A DNA stretch of 64,000 bases from Pseudobutyrivibrio sp. ACV-2 (lineage in GTDB: Bacteria; Bacillota; Clostridia; Lachnospirales; Lachnospiraceae): positions 1-64,000 of the forward strand of contig NZ_FNQZ01000003.1 of NCBI RefSeq assembly GCF_900107545.1, in the 5' to 3' direction. Under the pieces are notes generated by a model. The model searched no databases. It was not told where the DNA came from and saw only the letters and a list, made by a program, of their open reading frames with translations. Of this stretch, positions 44,864-54,826 are shown piece after piece; the stretch's first letter is position 1, and each line of letters begins with the position of its first letter. The position numbers were made by a program, and so were the translations under genes.

Positions 44864-46663
44864 ATGAGTGGGTCAAAGTTAAAGAAAGCTCATAAGAAAA
44901 ACAAATTCAATAGATTCTATTACAATAAACAAAAAACAATGCTCAAGGTTGAAATAGGCGTGGGCATTGTTTTATTTGTGTATTTAGCAGGCAGCCTTTT
45001 CTTTTCAAGTCATTTCTACATCCGCAGTAAGGTAAATGGTGTGGGCGCATCTTTTAGGAGTGCTCAGAGCACCTACGACAAAATCCTTACCAACGCTGAT
45101 AAATACACTATCACCTTTGAAAACGCTGATGGCGACGTAGTCAACGAAGTAAGCGCAGCTGATTTAGGTGTAGATGTAAACTATCAGGTTGATCAGGTGC
45201 AGACACTGCTTGACAGCCAGACAGGCTTCAACTGGGTTGGGCGTCTTTTGGTTCCAGCAGAATACTATACTAAGACGGGTAACTCTTACGATGCCAATGA
45301 AGTCAAAAAAGTTGCAAGCAGCCTTGATTTCTCTCATCAGAAATCCACTAAAGAGTCTGAGGATGCTTACATCCAATTCAACGGCAAAGAATTCGAAATT
45401 GTAGATGAGGTATATGGCGACGTTATCGATGAAGAGGGCGTTGAAGAAGCTATCATCTATGCGGTCGAAAATCTCCAGACTGTCATAAATCTTACAGATG
45501 GTACCTGCTATAACAAGCCAGATGTCAAGGCTGACGACAAAAAGATTCAAAAAGCAAAGGACCAGCTTAATAAATACCTTGATACAGACATTCACTATGA
45601 TTTAGGCGAAGGCATCACTGAAGAAATTCCGTTAGACACAAAGGCTACCTGGTTTACTTGGGATAAAAAGACCTTTGATATATCATTCAATAGAGATGCA
45701 ATCGGTGAATATGTAAATTCCATGGGTGACAAATACAACACCTATGGTAAAAAGAAAGAATTCACCACCTCTTCTGGACAGGAAATCACTGTTCCAGCAG
45801 GTTCCTTTGGATGGCGTATTGCATACGAGGGTGAAATCGATCAAATCATTTCTGATCTTGAGGCTGGAGAGGATGTTACCAGAGATTTCACTTATATTTA
45901 CAAGGGCACCAGTCATGGGGAAAAAGACTATGGCAATTCCTACGTTGAGGTCAATCTTACAACTCAACATGTATATGTATACAAAGACGGCGAAATGGTA
46001 TTTGATACAGCCTGTGTATCTGGAAATGTGTCAAAGGGTCATGGAACACATACCGGTGTTTACCCAATCGCATACAAGCAAAAGGATGCGACACTTAAAG
46101 GCGATAACTACGAGTCTCATGTAAAATTCTGGATGCCATTTAATATGGGCGAAGGACTTCACGATGCTACATGGCGTTCAAAGTTTGGTGGAACTTTATA
46201 TAAAAACGGTGGCAGCCACGGTTGCGTAAATCTTCCACTTTCAGCAGCTGAAAAAATATACGGCATAGTAGAGGCAGGATGGCCAGTGCTTGTTTTCTAC
46301 ACTGGAGATGAGGAAGAAGAGAACTTCAAGATCAGTAATCCTCAGATAGATGTTATCAATATGATTGCAGATATAGGAGAGGTTAGCTTATCTTCTGAAG
46401 CAAAAATCGCTGCCGCTCGTCAGAAATATAATGGGCTTACTGAAGAACAAAAAGCCCTTGTTACAAATTACCAGACTTTGGTTAATGCAGAGACAACACT
46501 TGCAACTATAAAACAGCAGTTTGCTCCAATGCTTGATCCTTCAACTGAAGGCACAGAGGAAACAATCAGTCCAGATGGAGCAGCACCAGCAGTTACACCT
46601 GAACAGGTTGCACCTGCACCAGATGCCACTGCACAGCCTGAGGTGGTTCTCCCACAGGAATAA
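44864..46663 (+). CDS. L,D-transpeptidase with YkuD domain
   Basis: 599-aa membrane-anchored cell-wall enzyme. A basic N-terminus and one helix (about 27-46) are followed by a substrate-binding-like region of two repeats (about 60-340), then the YkuD domain (about 360-480) with SHGCVNLPLSAAEKIY containing the catalytic Cys. After it come a small helical repeat (YNGLTEEQKALVTNYQTLV) and a Pro/Ala-rich tail (APAVTPEQVAPAPDATAQP). It should make 3-3 peptidoglycan cross-links or attach molecules to the wall. Confidence 0.92.
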   Translation: MSGSKLKKAHKKNKFNRFYYNKQKTMLKVEIGVGIVLFVYLAGSLFFSSHFYIRSKVNGVGASFRSAQSTYDKILTNADKYTITFENADGDVVNEVSAADLGVDVNYQVDQVQTLLDSQTGFNWVGRLLVPAEYYTKTGNSYDANEVKKVASSLDFSHQKSTKESEDAYIQFNGKEFEIVDEVYGDVIDEEGVEEAIIYAVENLQTVINLTDGTCYNKPDVKADDKKIQKAKDQLNKYLDTDIHYDLGEGITEEIPLDTKATWFTWDKKTFDISFNRDAIGEYVNSMGDKYNTYGKKKEFTTSSGQEITVPAGSFGWRIAYEGEIDQIISDLEAGEDVTRDFTYIYKGTSHGEKDYGNSYVEVNLTTQHVYVYKDGEMVFDTACVSGNVSKGHGTHTGVYPIAYKQKDATLKGDNYESHVKFWMPFNMGEGLHDATWRSKFGGTLYKNGGSHGCVNLPLSAAEKIYGIVEAGWPVLVFYTGDEEEENFKISNPQIDVINMIADIGEVSLSSEAKIAAARQKYNGLTEEQKALVTNYQTLVNAETTLATIKQQFAPMLDPSTEGTEETISPDGAAPAVTPEQVAPAPDATAQPEVVLPQE

Positions 46664-46701
46664 TGTTACTTGTAGATAAGGCTTACGTAAGGAGAATAAA
46701 G

Positions 46702-47766
46702 ATGTCAAGTTGGAAAGAATCAGTTCGTCGTGTTACACCTTATACACCTGGCGAGCAGCCAAAGCTTAGCAGAGTGATAAAACTCAACACCAATGAAAAT
46801 CCATACCCACCAAGCCCAAGGGTTGCAGAGGCCATAGCTTCTGTTTCGATGGATTCCCTTCGCAAGTATCCTGACCCAGGGTGTGCTGATTTAATATCAG
46901 CTATCGCGGATTATCATAGTGTAGATTCCTCAAATGTATTTGTAGGTGTAGGCTCTGATGATGTTCTTGCAATGAGTTTCCTTACATTTTTTAATTCTGA
47001 TAAGCCTGTACTTTTCCCAGATATCACATATTCATTTTATGATGTTTGGGCAGATTTATTCAGAATACCATATGTACAAAAGCCTCTTGATGCTGATTTT
47101 AAAATCAAATCCAGCGATTATACATCACCATGTGGAGGCATAGTTATTCCAAATCCTAACGCCCCTACGGGTGTCGCTGAGCCAGTAAGCTTTTTCGAAA
47201 ACATTGTAGCTGCACACCCGGAGTGTGTAGTGATTATTGATGAGGCTTATGTGGATTTTGGATCACAGTCTTGCCTTGACCTTACACGTAAATACGATAA
47301 TGTTCTTGTGGTTCGTACATACTCTAAATCCAGAGCTATGGCAGGCAATCGTATTGGTTATGCTATAGGTTCAGCAGAACTTATTAAATATCTTTCAGAT
47401 TGTAAATTTTCATTTAATTCCTACACTATGGATACCATCACACTTGCGGCTGGTGTTGCGTCTATTCAGGATGATGATTATTTCAAGGCTAGAGTAGCAG
47501 ATGTAATAGTTACCCGTGAATGGACAAAGGAAAAGCTTTTAGAACTTGGTTTTACATTTCCTGAATCCATGAGCAATTTTATTTTTGCAAAACATGAAAG
47601 TGTGGGTGCTACTTATATTTTTGAAGAGCTTAAGAAGCGCGGCATATTTGTTCGTCATTTTTCTAAGCCTGCACGCATTGCTGATTATTTGCGTATTAGT
47701 ATCGGAACTGATGAAGAAATGGCTGCTTTCATAGAGTCAGTAAAAGAGATTATAGCTGGACGCTAG
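46702..47766 (+). CDS. hisC: Histidinol-phosphate aminotransferase
   Basis: 354-aa class I/II aminotransferase with KLNTNENPYPPSP at the start, IPNPNAPTG, VIIDEAYVDF and the PLP-binding Lys in TYSKSRAMAGNRIGYAI. These are HisC hallmarks. It stands alone without other his genes. ATG 46702 follows AAGGAGA; an in-frame ATG at 46663 overlaps the previous stop and lacks support. Confidence 0.9.
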   Translation: MSSWKESVRRVTPYTPGEQPKLSRVIKLNTNENPYPPSPRVAEAIASVSMDSLRKYPDPGCADLISAIADYHSVDSSNVFVGVGSDDVLAMSFLTFFNSDKPVLFPDITYSFYDVWADLFRIPYVQKPLDADFKIKSSDYTSPCGGIVIPNPNAPTGVAEPVSFFENIVAAHPECVVIIDEAYVDFGSQSCLDLTRKYDNVLVVRTYSKSRAMAGNRIGYAIGSAELIKYLSDCKFSFNSYTMDTITLAAGVASIQDDDYFKARVADVIVTREWTKEKLLELGFTFPESMSNFIFAKHESVGATYIFEELKKRGIFVRHFSKPARIADYLRISIGTDEEMAAFIESVKEIIAGR

Positions 47767-47797
47767 TTATCATATATTAATACTAAGGAGTTGTATA

Positions 47798-48289
47798 ATG
47801 TTTAAGTATATTTCAGTATTTTTTGTTTCAATGGTGCCTTTGGTAGAGCTTAGAGGAGCTATTCCATACGCTTATGTATACAAGGCTGCAGATCCTAACT
47901 TCAACCTTTTACTGGCATATGTATTAATTGCCATTGGTAACATGCTTCCAATGCCAATCATTTATTTCTTTGCTCGTAAAGTACTTGAGTGGGGAAAAGA
48001 TAAGCCGGTGATAGGTGGGTTCTTTACTTTTTGCCTTGAAAAGGGCGAGAAGGGTGGACAGAAGCTTCAGGAGAAAGCAGGACGTGGTCTCTTTTTAGCA
48101 CTTCTCTTATTCGTAGGTATTCCAGTTCCTGGCACAGGAGCATGGACAGGTACACTTGCAGCATCAATTCTTGATATGGATTTTAAATCATCAGTCCTTG
48201 CTGTAATAGGTGGTATAGCACTAGCAGGTTGCATTATCGGATTACTTTGTACTTTAGGTCTTGGTGCATTCATAGGAGTAACAGCTTAG
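47798..48289 (+). CDS. Small multidrug export protein family (COG2426)
   Basis: 163-aa membrane protein with about four helices, starting MFKYISVFFVSMVPLVELRGAIP-like and containing GNMLPMPIIYFF and GIPVPGTGAWTG. These match the COG2426 'small multidrug export' family; actual transport function is poorly established. RBS AAGGAG. Confidence 0.8.
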   Translation: MFKYISVFFVSMVPLVELRGAIPYAYVYKAADPNFNLLLAYVLIAIGNMLPMPIIYFFARKVLEWGKDKPVIGGFFTFCLEKGEKGGQKLQEKAGRGLFLALLLFVGIPVPGTGAWTGTLAASILDMDFKSSVLAVIGGIALAGCIIGLLCTLGLGAFIGVTA

Positions 48290-48290
48290 T

Positions 48291-48467
48291 ATGGACACAG
48301 CAAGTATGTTGATTAACGTGGCGGCCATAATGGCAGGCCTGGTTATCTACATTTTTATTTCAAATACAAAATGGGGTCATACACATCAGCAGTTTCAGTA
48401 TGCCATTATGCTTATGGCCACAATGGCAGCTGTTCTTTTAGGAGGTCTTGCAAGATGGCTAATGTAG
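48291..48467 (+). CDS. 58-aa two-helix membrane protein
   Basis: Begins MDTASMLINVAAIMAGLVIY and has a second hydrophobic segment FQYAIMLMATMAAVLLGGLA before a stop at 48465. Starts one base after the previous stop and overlaps the next gene by 13 bases, so it fits a translationally coupled operon. No family recognised. Confidence 0.65.
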   Translation: MDTASMLINVAAIMAGLVIYIFISNTKWGHTHQQFQYAIMLMATMAAVLLGGLARWLM

Positions 48468-48655
48468 CAAAGAAAAAGGGGCAGACAGCCTGTGAGTATT
48501 GCAATAACTTTGTCTGGGACGAGGAAGATGAGCAGTATTATTGCGAAATGGATATGGACGAAGACGACTATGTAAGACTAGTATCCGGACATTACAGCGA
48601 ATGCCCATATTTTGTAAATGGAGATGAATATAAGGTGGTACGACACCAAATGTAA
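48455..48655 (+). CDS. DUF6472-like small cysteine protein
   Basis: 66-aa protein with CEYCNNFVWDEEDEQYYC and SECPYF, four Cys in a metal-site-like arrangement amid acidic residues. It resembles what I recall of DUF6472. ATG 48455 follows AGGAGG (48440-48445), which lies inside the preceding gene. Function unknown; a small Zn protein is plausible. Confidence 0.75.
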   Translation: MANVAKKKGQTACEYCNNFVWDEEDEQYYCEMDMDEDDYVRLVSGHYSECPYFVNGDEYKVVRHQM

Positions 48656-48662
48656 AGGCGGT

Positions 48663-48691
48663 AGGCAAAAGTTCTATTGCCTTTTATTTTT
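48663..48691 (+). terminator. Terminator after the small-protein operon
   Basis: Short stem GGCAA/TTGCC followed by TTTTATTTTT. Confidence 0.7.
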
Positions 48692-48786
48692 ACAAAAGAT
48701 TTTTACATAAAATCTTCATAATTATTTAGAAACAAAAAAAGGAAAATGTGATAATATTAAATTAGATTTTTTAGGAGGGTAATGCG

Positions 48787-50427
48787 GTGAAAAGATTAAA
48801 ATTAAGTAATTTATTTAAGTCATTTACTGCCCTTGCCTTGGCTACAGTGATGGCTTTTTCTTCGCCAATTTCAGCAAACGCAGCTGGAATTCAGGGTATC
48901 GATGTATCCAAGTACCAGGGTAACATTAACTGGACATCAGTTGCACAGTCTGGTGTTAGCTATGCATTTTTAAAGGTTGGTAGTGTAAAAAGTGGTATCG
49001 ACCCTTATTTTGCAAAAAATGTAGCTGGAGCACAGGCAGCAGGTATTCGTACAGGTGCGTATATTTATTCATATGCAACTACTGTGGAGGCCGCTGCGCA
49101 GGAAGCTAATCTTGTTCTTCAGTGGATAGCTCCTTACAACATTAATTTCCCAATAGCATTTGATATTGAGGATAGTGTACAAAAGGGACTTGATGCAAAT
49201 ACATGTACTGCAATTGCAAATACATTCTGCACCATTATTTCTCAGGCTGGTTACACACCTCTTCTTTACACCTATAGCAATTTCTACAAGACACACTTTA
49301 CATCAGCTCTTGTAGCAGAAAAATGGATCGCCCAGTATTCTGATCACAACGACATAGCAGGTTGGACTATCTGGCAGTATTCTTCAAATGGCGCAGTACC
49401 TGGTATCGCAGGCAGAGTTGATATGAATATGGCGGTCAAGGATTATGCAGCCTTCATTCCTCAGGTAGGACTTTGCGATTATGGTGCTGGAAACCTGTTT
49501 TTCTTTAACAATTTCCGTAGACAGTTCGGTTGGGTAGATGTAGCAGGTGTTAAATACCACACAGATCCAACATCAGGTATTGTTACTACAGGTTGGTTTG
49601 CTGATGAAACTGGTTCATATTACTTTATGCCGGGTACAGCAAATGCAGTAACAGGTCTTAACACTATCGACAAGGGAATATACTACTTTAACGATGCTGC
49701 GCAGCTTCAGACAGGTTGGCTAGATTTAGGTGGTAATACATTCTTCTTTAACCCAGATGATAATGGTAAACTTTATACAGGATGGTGGACAGACCCGGCA
49801 GTAGGAACACGCTACTTAGACCCAACTGATGGTCATATGGTTATTGGGCTTGCTGGCATTGATACCGACACATACTACTTTAACGAGCAGGGACTCCTTC
49901 AGACAGGTTGGGTTGAGCTTAATCACTTAACATATATGTTCAATCCAAATGACAATGGTAAGCTTTACAAGGGATGGTGGAATGATGCCACAGGAGCTTA
50001 CTATTTGGATCCAACAGACGCTCATCGCGTAACAGGTCTTGCAGCTATCGATGGAGCAGTATATTACTTCAATGAAATCGGACAGATGCAGGTTGGTCTT
50101 GTTAATGCAAATGGCAAGATTTATGATTTCGGCCCAGATGGCAAGATGCTTACAGGAATGCAGGCAGTTGGTGATGGAGTTTACTACTTCGGCGCTGATG
50201 GTGTTATGGTTACAGGCCTCATTCAGGAAAAAGATGGCATTTATTATGCAGGCAAGGATGGAAAGGTTGTAACAGCTCAGACAGTAAAGATTGGCAAAGC
50301 TCAGTATCTATTCGGCGTAGATGGAAAGCTTGTTGTTAATCAATTAGTTCAGATTGGTAAATGGTTATATCAGACTGATGAAACAGGTGCTGTTATTGCA
50401 TCTGCACCAGCACCAACTACAAAATAA
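48787..50427 (+). CDS. Secreted GH25 lysozyme with cell-wall-binding repeats
   Basis: 546 aa, start GTG 48787 after AGGAGGG. Signal peptide of about 32 residues ending SANAA. GH25 muramidase domain (about 33-225): GIDVSKYQGNINW and the catalytic-site FPIAFDIEDS, then WIAQYSDHNDIAGWTIWQYSS. The rest is a run of about ten aromatic repeats of the GW-YYF/GYYF choline- or glucan-binding type (TGWFADETGSYYF, TGLNTIDKGIYYFN). It probably cleaves peptidoglycan for turnover or attack on other cells. Confidence 0.93.
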   Translation: MKRLKLSNLFKSFTALALATVMAFSSPISANAAGIQGIDVSKYQGNINWTSVAQSGVSYAFLKVGSVKSGIDPYFAKNVAGAQAAGIRTGAYIYSYATTVEAAAQEANLVLQWIAPYNINFPIAFDIEDSVQKGLDANTCTAIANTFCTIISQAGYTPLLYTYSNFYKTHFTSALVAEKWIAQYSDHNDIAGWTIWQYSSNGAVPGIAGRVDMNMAVKDYAAFIPQVGLCDYGAGNLFFFNNFRRQFGWVDVAGVKYHTDPTSGIVTTGWFADETGSYYFMPGTANAVTGLNTIDKGIYYFNDAAQLQTGWLDLGGNTFFFNPDDNGKLYTGWWTDPAVGTRYLDPTDGHMVIGLAGIDTDTYYFNEQGLLQTGWVELNHLTYMFNPNDNGKLYKGWWNDATGAYYLDPTDAHRVTGLAAIDGAVYYFNEIGQMQVGLVNANGKIYDFGPDGKMLTGMQAVGDGVYYFGADGVMVTGLIQEKDGIYYAGKDGKVVTAQTVKIGKAQYLFGVDGKLVVNQLVQIGKWLYQTDETGAVIASAPAPTTK

Positions 50428-50432
50428 AAAAG

Positions 50433-50464
50433 AGCTCCCTGACAAATTAGCCAGGGAGCTTTTT
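50433..50464. terminator. Bidirectional terminator between the lysozyme and def
   Basis: Stem AGCTCCCTG/CCAGGGAGCT with A-run before and T-run after; serves both convergent genes. Confidence 0.85.
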
Positions 50465-50500
50465 AAATATTAAATATAGTATTAAGAAACATATCTATTT

Positions 50501-51001
50501 CTATGCTTCTTCATCCTCATCTTCAATTTCTTCCATTAAATCTTCCACATCATAAAGCTGTCCTTCAACAAGCTCTGTGTATATCTTACCATCCAGATGG
50601 TCAATTTCGTGGAGAAGTGCACGTGCCATAAGGCCTTCACCTTCTACGATGATCTCTTCCATATCCTCATTGAGAGCCTTTACCTTAGCGTAATTAGGTC
50701 TAGTAACCTGACCTGTTTTGCCAGGAACTGAAAGACAGCCCTCATTTCCTGTCTGTTCACCAGAAGTCTCAAGAACTTCAGGATTGATGAGAGTAACAGG
50801 GCCTTCACCAACATCGATAACACAGATTCGTCTTAAAACTCCAACCTGTGGAGCAGCAAGACCAACACCATCTGCATCATACATTGTATCATACATATCC
50901 TCAATAAGAGTCTTTAAACGAGGAGTAAGAGTCTTTACAGGCTTACAAACCTTTAAAAGTACATCGTCCTTACCCCATTCTCTAATTTCTAATAATGCCA
51001 T
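50501..51001 (-). CDS. def: Peptide deformylase
   Basis: 166-aa metalloenzyme removing N-formyl from new proteins. Motifs GVGLAAPQVG, EGCLSVPG (metal Cys) and HEIDHLDG (two metal His) are all present. An acidic tail closes the protein. It follows priA by 32 bases on the minus strand, with RBS AAGGAA. Confidence 0.96.
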   Translation of the reverse strand: MALLEIREWGKDDVLLKVCKPVKTLTPRLKTLIEDMYDTMYDADGVGLAAPQVGVLRRICVIDVGEGPVTLINPEVLETSGEQTGNEGCLSVPGKTGQVTRPNYAKVKALNEDMEEIIVEGEGLMARALLHEIDHLDGKIYTELVEGQLYDVEDLMEEIEDEDEEA

Positions 51002-51033
51002 AATAATTCCTTTCTATACCCAGTGGGCTTATA

Positions 51034-53265
51034 TTATAAAGTGTTAATTGGATCAAAATCAAACCATGTCATAGTGTTCCTGTATTGCTTTTGTTCAAGC
51101 AAAAATCTGTCGATTACATCTTTGATGTACACAAGACGTCTGTAATCAGTATCCCGCAAATAAATCACCCTGCGATAAACATCCTTTAGCTTGCCTATGT
51201 AGGCATCCTCAGGACCCAAAATATTAATCTCATTATCAGTTCTTTTAATCAAATCAGCAAGTATATCCGCCTGGTTAATAGCGTCTTTTTGATTCGCTGA
51301 GCTAACCTGTATGCCAAGAATGTGAGAGCAGGGTGGGTAGGATAATAATCGCCTATAAGCGATTTCCTGCTCATAGAAGCTGACATAATCCTGTGAGGCA
51401 GATGTGACTACAGCGTAGTTATCAGGCTGATAGGTCTGAATGACAGCGATACCTGGCTCACTTCCACGGCCGGCACGTCCAACAGCCTGAGTAAGTAGCT
51501 GAAAGGTACGTTCGCCGCTATGATAATCAGATTCATTTAATGATATATCTGCTGCAACAATGCCAACCAGCGTGACATTTGCAAAATCGTGACCCTTAAC
51601 AATCATCTGGGTGCCTATAAGCACGTCAGCCTCGTGGGCTGCAAATGTAGACAGGATTTCTTCATGTCCATCCTTACCTTTTGTGGTATCCGCATCCATT
51701 CTAAGAACTCTGGCCTGTGGAAAGGCTTGCTTAACCATTTCCTCCAAACGTTGTGTTCCAGCTTTGAAGCTGCCGATATATTTGCTGCCGCAGCTAGGGC
51801 AGGTTTTGGTGGCCATAGATGTAAATCCACAGTAGTGACATTTCATGGTGCCATCCTTGTGGAGGTGAAGTGCCACATCGCAGTGAGGACATTTTAACAC
51901 ATGGCCGCAGGCTCTACAAGAAACAAAGCCCATAAGACCACGCCTGTTAAGAAACAGCATGATTTGTTGCTTTTTATTTAATCGATCAGCCATTAACTCT
52001 AAAAGTCTGCGGCTAAGCATTGAGCGATTACCACTTTTTAGCTCTTCACGTAAATCTACTACTTCAACACTTGCCATATCCTGGCCCTTAGCGCGCCTAT
52101 TTAGAGTGATAAGGTCGTATTTGCCCGCCATAGCCCTGCTGTAAGCCTCAAGGCTAGGGGTGGCAGAACCTAATATAACAGAAGCACCGGCAAGATGCGC
52201 TCTGAAAACAGCAGTTTCTCTGGCATGATAACGTGGAACTACCTCGGATTTGTAGCTTGGTTCATGCTCCTCGTCTATTATAATAAGGCCTAGATTTGTA
52301 AATGGTGTGAACAAAGCAGAGCGAGGACCTACCATTATGCTCACATCTCCTGATTTTGCACGTTCAAACTGATCGAATCGCTCACCTGGTGACATGCGGC
52401 TGTTTAATATGCTGACCTTGTCTCCAAACCTGGTGTAAAATCTCATTACCGTCTGATATGTCAGTGCAATTTCAGGGATGAGGACAATAACCTGCTGTCC
52501 CATGGATATAACATGTTCCATTACATCCATGTAGACCTCTGTTTTGCCGGAACCTGTCACGCCATGAATCAGATATGTCTTTTTTCGTCCTGTATCTATA
52601 TCTGCCTTTATTTTTTCTGCGGCAGATTCCTGTTCTTCATTGAGGATAATGTGCTTCGGTGTAACATTTTTATTAATATGTGGATTTCTAAAGGTGCGAA
52701 CCTCTTCGATTTTAATAATTCCCCTTTTTTCAAGGTCTCGAATGTTTGTTGATGGAACATTCAACTTTTTAGTTGCAAGCTCCCAGTCTAAAACATCTAT
52801 CTCTAAAAGCTCTTTGAGTAAGCGTTCTTTGCCTACTGCATGATTCTTTTTAGTAAGAAGTTCTGTAAGCTCAATCCTGGCTTGGTCAACGGATACGTTC
52901 AGGCTTATTTCCTTTTTAAACTTATCCTTTTCACGTTTTTTAATAGGGATGACAGTTTTTAGAGCCTGATTCATCGTTGAGCCATAATTTCGTTTGATAA
53001 ATGCAGCCAAAGAAATAAGCTGAGACTCTATTGCAATACTATCTTTTACAACTCGCGCAATAGGCTTCAGCTTTGTGACATCGAATTCAGGCTTATCATG
53101 AAGGCCGACTACATATCCAGTGATAGCACGATTGCCCTGACCGAAGGGAATAACTACCTGAACTCCTTCAGCAACCTGACCTTCAAGCTGATCTGGAACT
53201 ATATATTCAAATGTTTTGTCCAATCTCTCATGGGAGATATCGATAATAATATCTGCATATTTCAT
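51034..53265 (-). CDS. priA: Primosomal protein N' (PriA helicase)
   Basis: 743-aa replication-restart helicase from the start chosen. N-terminal DNA-binding domain begins KYADIIIDISHERLDKTFEY; Walker A GVTGSGKTEVY, DEEH box IIIDEEHEPSYK; zinc-binding Cys cluster CRACGHVLKCPHCDVAL and CHYCG...CPSCGS; helicase motifs GTQMIVKGHDF and QAVGRAGRG. ATG 53265 matches the family start; an in-frame ATG ten codons upstream is possible, and neither has a strong RBS. In an operon with def. Confidence 0.94.
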   Translation of the reverse strand: MKYADIIIDISHERLDKTFEYIVPDQLEGQVAEGVQVVIPFGQGNRAITGYVVGLHDKPEFDVTKLKPIARVVKDSIAIESQLISLAAFIKRNYGSTMNQALKTVIPIKKREKDKFKKEISLNVSVDQARIELTELLTKKNHAVGKERLLKELLEIDVLDWELATKKLNVPSTNIRDLEKRGIIKIEEVRTFRNPHINKNVTPKHIILNEEQESAAEKIKADIDTGRKKTYLIHGVTGSGKTEVYMDVMEHVISMGQQVIVLIPEIALTYQTVMRFYTRFGDKVSILNSRMSPGERFDQFERAKSGDVSIMVGPRSALFTPFTNLGLIIIDEEHEPSYKSEVVPRYHARETAVFRAHLAGASVILGSATPSLEAYSRAMAGKYDLITLNRRAKGQDMASVEVVDLREELKSGNRSMLSRRLLELMADRLNKKQQIMLFLNRRGLMGFVSCRACGHVLKCPHCDVALHLHKDGTMKCHYCGFTSMATKTCPSCGSKYIGSFKAGTQRLEEMVKQAFPQARVLRMDADTTKGKDGHEEILSTFAAHEADVLIGTQMIVKGHDFANVTLVGIVAADISLNESDYHSGERTFQLLTQAVGRAGRGSEPGIAVIQTYQPDNYAVVTSASQDYVSFYEQEIAYRRLLSYPPCSHILGIQVSSANQKDAINQADILADLIKRTDNEINILGPEDAYIGKLKDVYRRVIYLRDTDYRRLVYIKDVIDRFLLEQKQYRNTMTWFDFDPINTL

Positions 53266-53361
53266 GAAAAATATTTTAGCATAAAAGGGTTTCATTTTGT
53301 ATTCAATATGGTAAAATGAATTGATTTTGAACAGTAATAATCATATTCAGGGAGGATACCT

Positions 53362-54276
53362 ATGCGTCATCTAATGAGCCCTCTAGATTTTTCTAGAGAG
53401 GAGTTGGAGCAGCTTATGGACCTGGCCGATGATATCAAAAATCATCCGCAGAATTACAGCGAAAAGTGCCACGGCAAAAAGCTTGCCACCTGCTTCTACG
53501 AACCTAGTACAAGAACAAGACTTTCCTTTGAGGCTGCCATGTTAAATCTTGGTGGTTCTGTACTTGGTTTTTCTTCAGCTGATTCATCCTCAGCAGCAAA
53601 AGGCGAAAGTGTTTCTGATACTATTCGCGTCATTTCTTCTTACGCAGATATATGCGCTATGCGTCATCCAAAGGAAGGCGCTCCATTAGTCGCTTCTCAG
53701 CGATCTCTTATTCCCGTTATTAACGCCGGTGACGGTGGTCATCAGCACCCAACTCAAACACTTACCGATTTATTTACCATTCGTTCATTGCGTGGTGAAA
53801 TCAAAGACCTTACCATCGGACTTTGCGGTGATTTAAAGTTTGGACGTACAGTTCATTCTCTTATTAACGCGCTTGTTCGTTATCCTGGTATCAAATTTAT
53901 CCTTATTTCGCCAGAAGAGTTGAGGGTGCCAGAATATATCAGGGAAGATGTTTTGGAGAAAAACGGATACGAATACGAGGAAGTAGATTCTTTAGATAAT
54001 GTCATGGGTGAGCTTGATATCCTATACATGACCAGAGTACAAAGAGAGCGCTTCTTCAACGAGGAAGACTACATTAGATTAAAGGACTTCTTTATTCTTA
54101 CTCCAGAAAAAATGCGTCTTGCTAAAAAAGATATGATGGTGCTGCACCCGCTTCCACGTGTCAACGAAATCTCAGTAGCTGTGGATGATGACCCAAGAGC
54201 AATGTACTTCACTCAGGCAAAATACGGAGTTTATATACGAATGGCTCTGATATTAACTCTGCTGGATTTGGTATAG
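53362..54276 (+). CDS. pyrB: Aspartate carbamoyltransferase catalytic subunit
   Basis: 304-aa pyrimidine enzyme. The carbamoyl-phosphate motif [15 protein letters not shown] is near residue 47, with [14 protein letters not shown] and [11 protein letters not shown] following. The unusually long catalytic chain is not fused; the regulatory chain is encoded next. RBS GGGAGG. Divergent from priA across 96 bases, which should contain both promoters. Confidence 0.95.
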   Translation: MRHLMSPLDFSREELEQLMDLADDIKNHPQNYSEKCHGKKLATCFYEPSTRTRLSFEAAMLNLGGSVLGFSSADSSSAAKGESVSDTIRVISSYADICAMRHPKEGAPLVASQRSLIPVINAGDGGHQHPTQTLTDLFTIRSLRGEIKDLTIGLCGDLKFGRTVHSLINALVRYPGIKFILISPEELRVPEYIREDVLEKNGYEYEEVDSLDNVMGELDILYMTRVQRERFFNEEDYIRLKDFFILTPEKMRLAKKDMMVLHPLPRVNEISVAVDDDPRAMYFTQAKYGVYIRMALILTLLDLV

Positions 54277-54288
54277 GAGGAAATAGGA

Positions 54289-54726
54289 ATGTTAAATATA
54301 AGTGGAATTCATCAGGGATTCGTACTTGACCACATTAAGGCTGGAGAATCCATGACCATATACAATGATTTGCATTTGGCACAGCTTGGCTGTGATTGTA
54401 CAATTGCCATGATTATGAATGCTAAATCCAACAAAATGGGGCGCAAGGATATCATTAAAATAGAGTGTCCGATAGAGAGTGTGGATTTGGATATATTGGG
54501 CTTCATTGACCACAATATCACCTGCAATATTATCAAAGATGACTCAATTGTGGAAAAACGCCAGCTTGCTCTTCCAAAGGAGATTAAAAATGTTATTTCC
54601 TGCAAAAATCCTAGATGCATAAGCACAGTAGAGCAGGGGCTTGACCAGATATTTATTCTCACAGATGAAGAAAACGAAGTATACCGTTGCAAATATTGTG
54701 AGGAGAAATACACAGGTAAGAAATAG
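54289..54726 (+). CDS. pyrI: Aspartate carbamoyltransferase regulatory subunit
   Basis: 145-aa subunit with an allosteric nucleotide domain and a C-terminal Zn site: CKNPRCIS and RCKYCEEKY provide the four Cys. It would confer feedback control on PyrB. Starts 12 bases after pyrB with AGGAGG. Confidence 0.95.
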   Translation: MLNISGIHQGFVLDHIKAGESMTIYNDLHLAQLGCDCTIAMIMNAKSNKMGRKDIIKIECPIESVDLDILGFIDHNITCNIIKDDSIVEKRQLALPKEIKNVISCKNPRCISTVEQGLDQIFILTDEENEVYRCKYCEEKYTGKK

Positions 54727-54746
54727 TAACTCCATATGAATTGTAC

Positions 54747-54800
54747 AAAAGCGTCTTAAAATGGTACACTAATTGTATCGTTTTAGGACGTTTTATTTTT
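54747..54800 (+). terminator. Terminator of pyrBI
   Basis: Stem AAAAGCGTCTTAAAA / TTTTAGGACGTTTT with wobble pairs and trailing T-run; overlaps the likely promoter region of fmt. Confidence 0.7.
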
Positions 54801-54826
54801 GTGCGCATTTTGAAAGGATTTTATAG

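Noticed and set aside
54727-54747. Fourth recombination site near GTAACTCCATATGAATTGTAC
   Set aside because: Only 21 bases long, arms do not match, spacer differs; it is part of the pyrI-fmt intergenic region and most likely chance.
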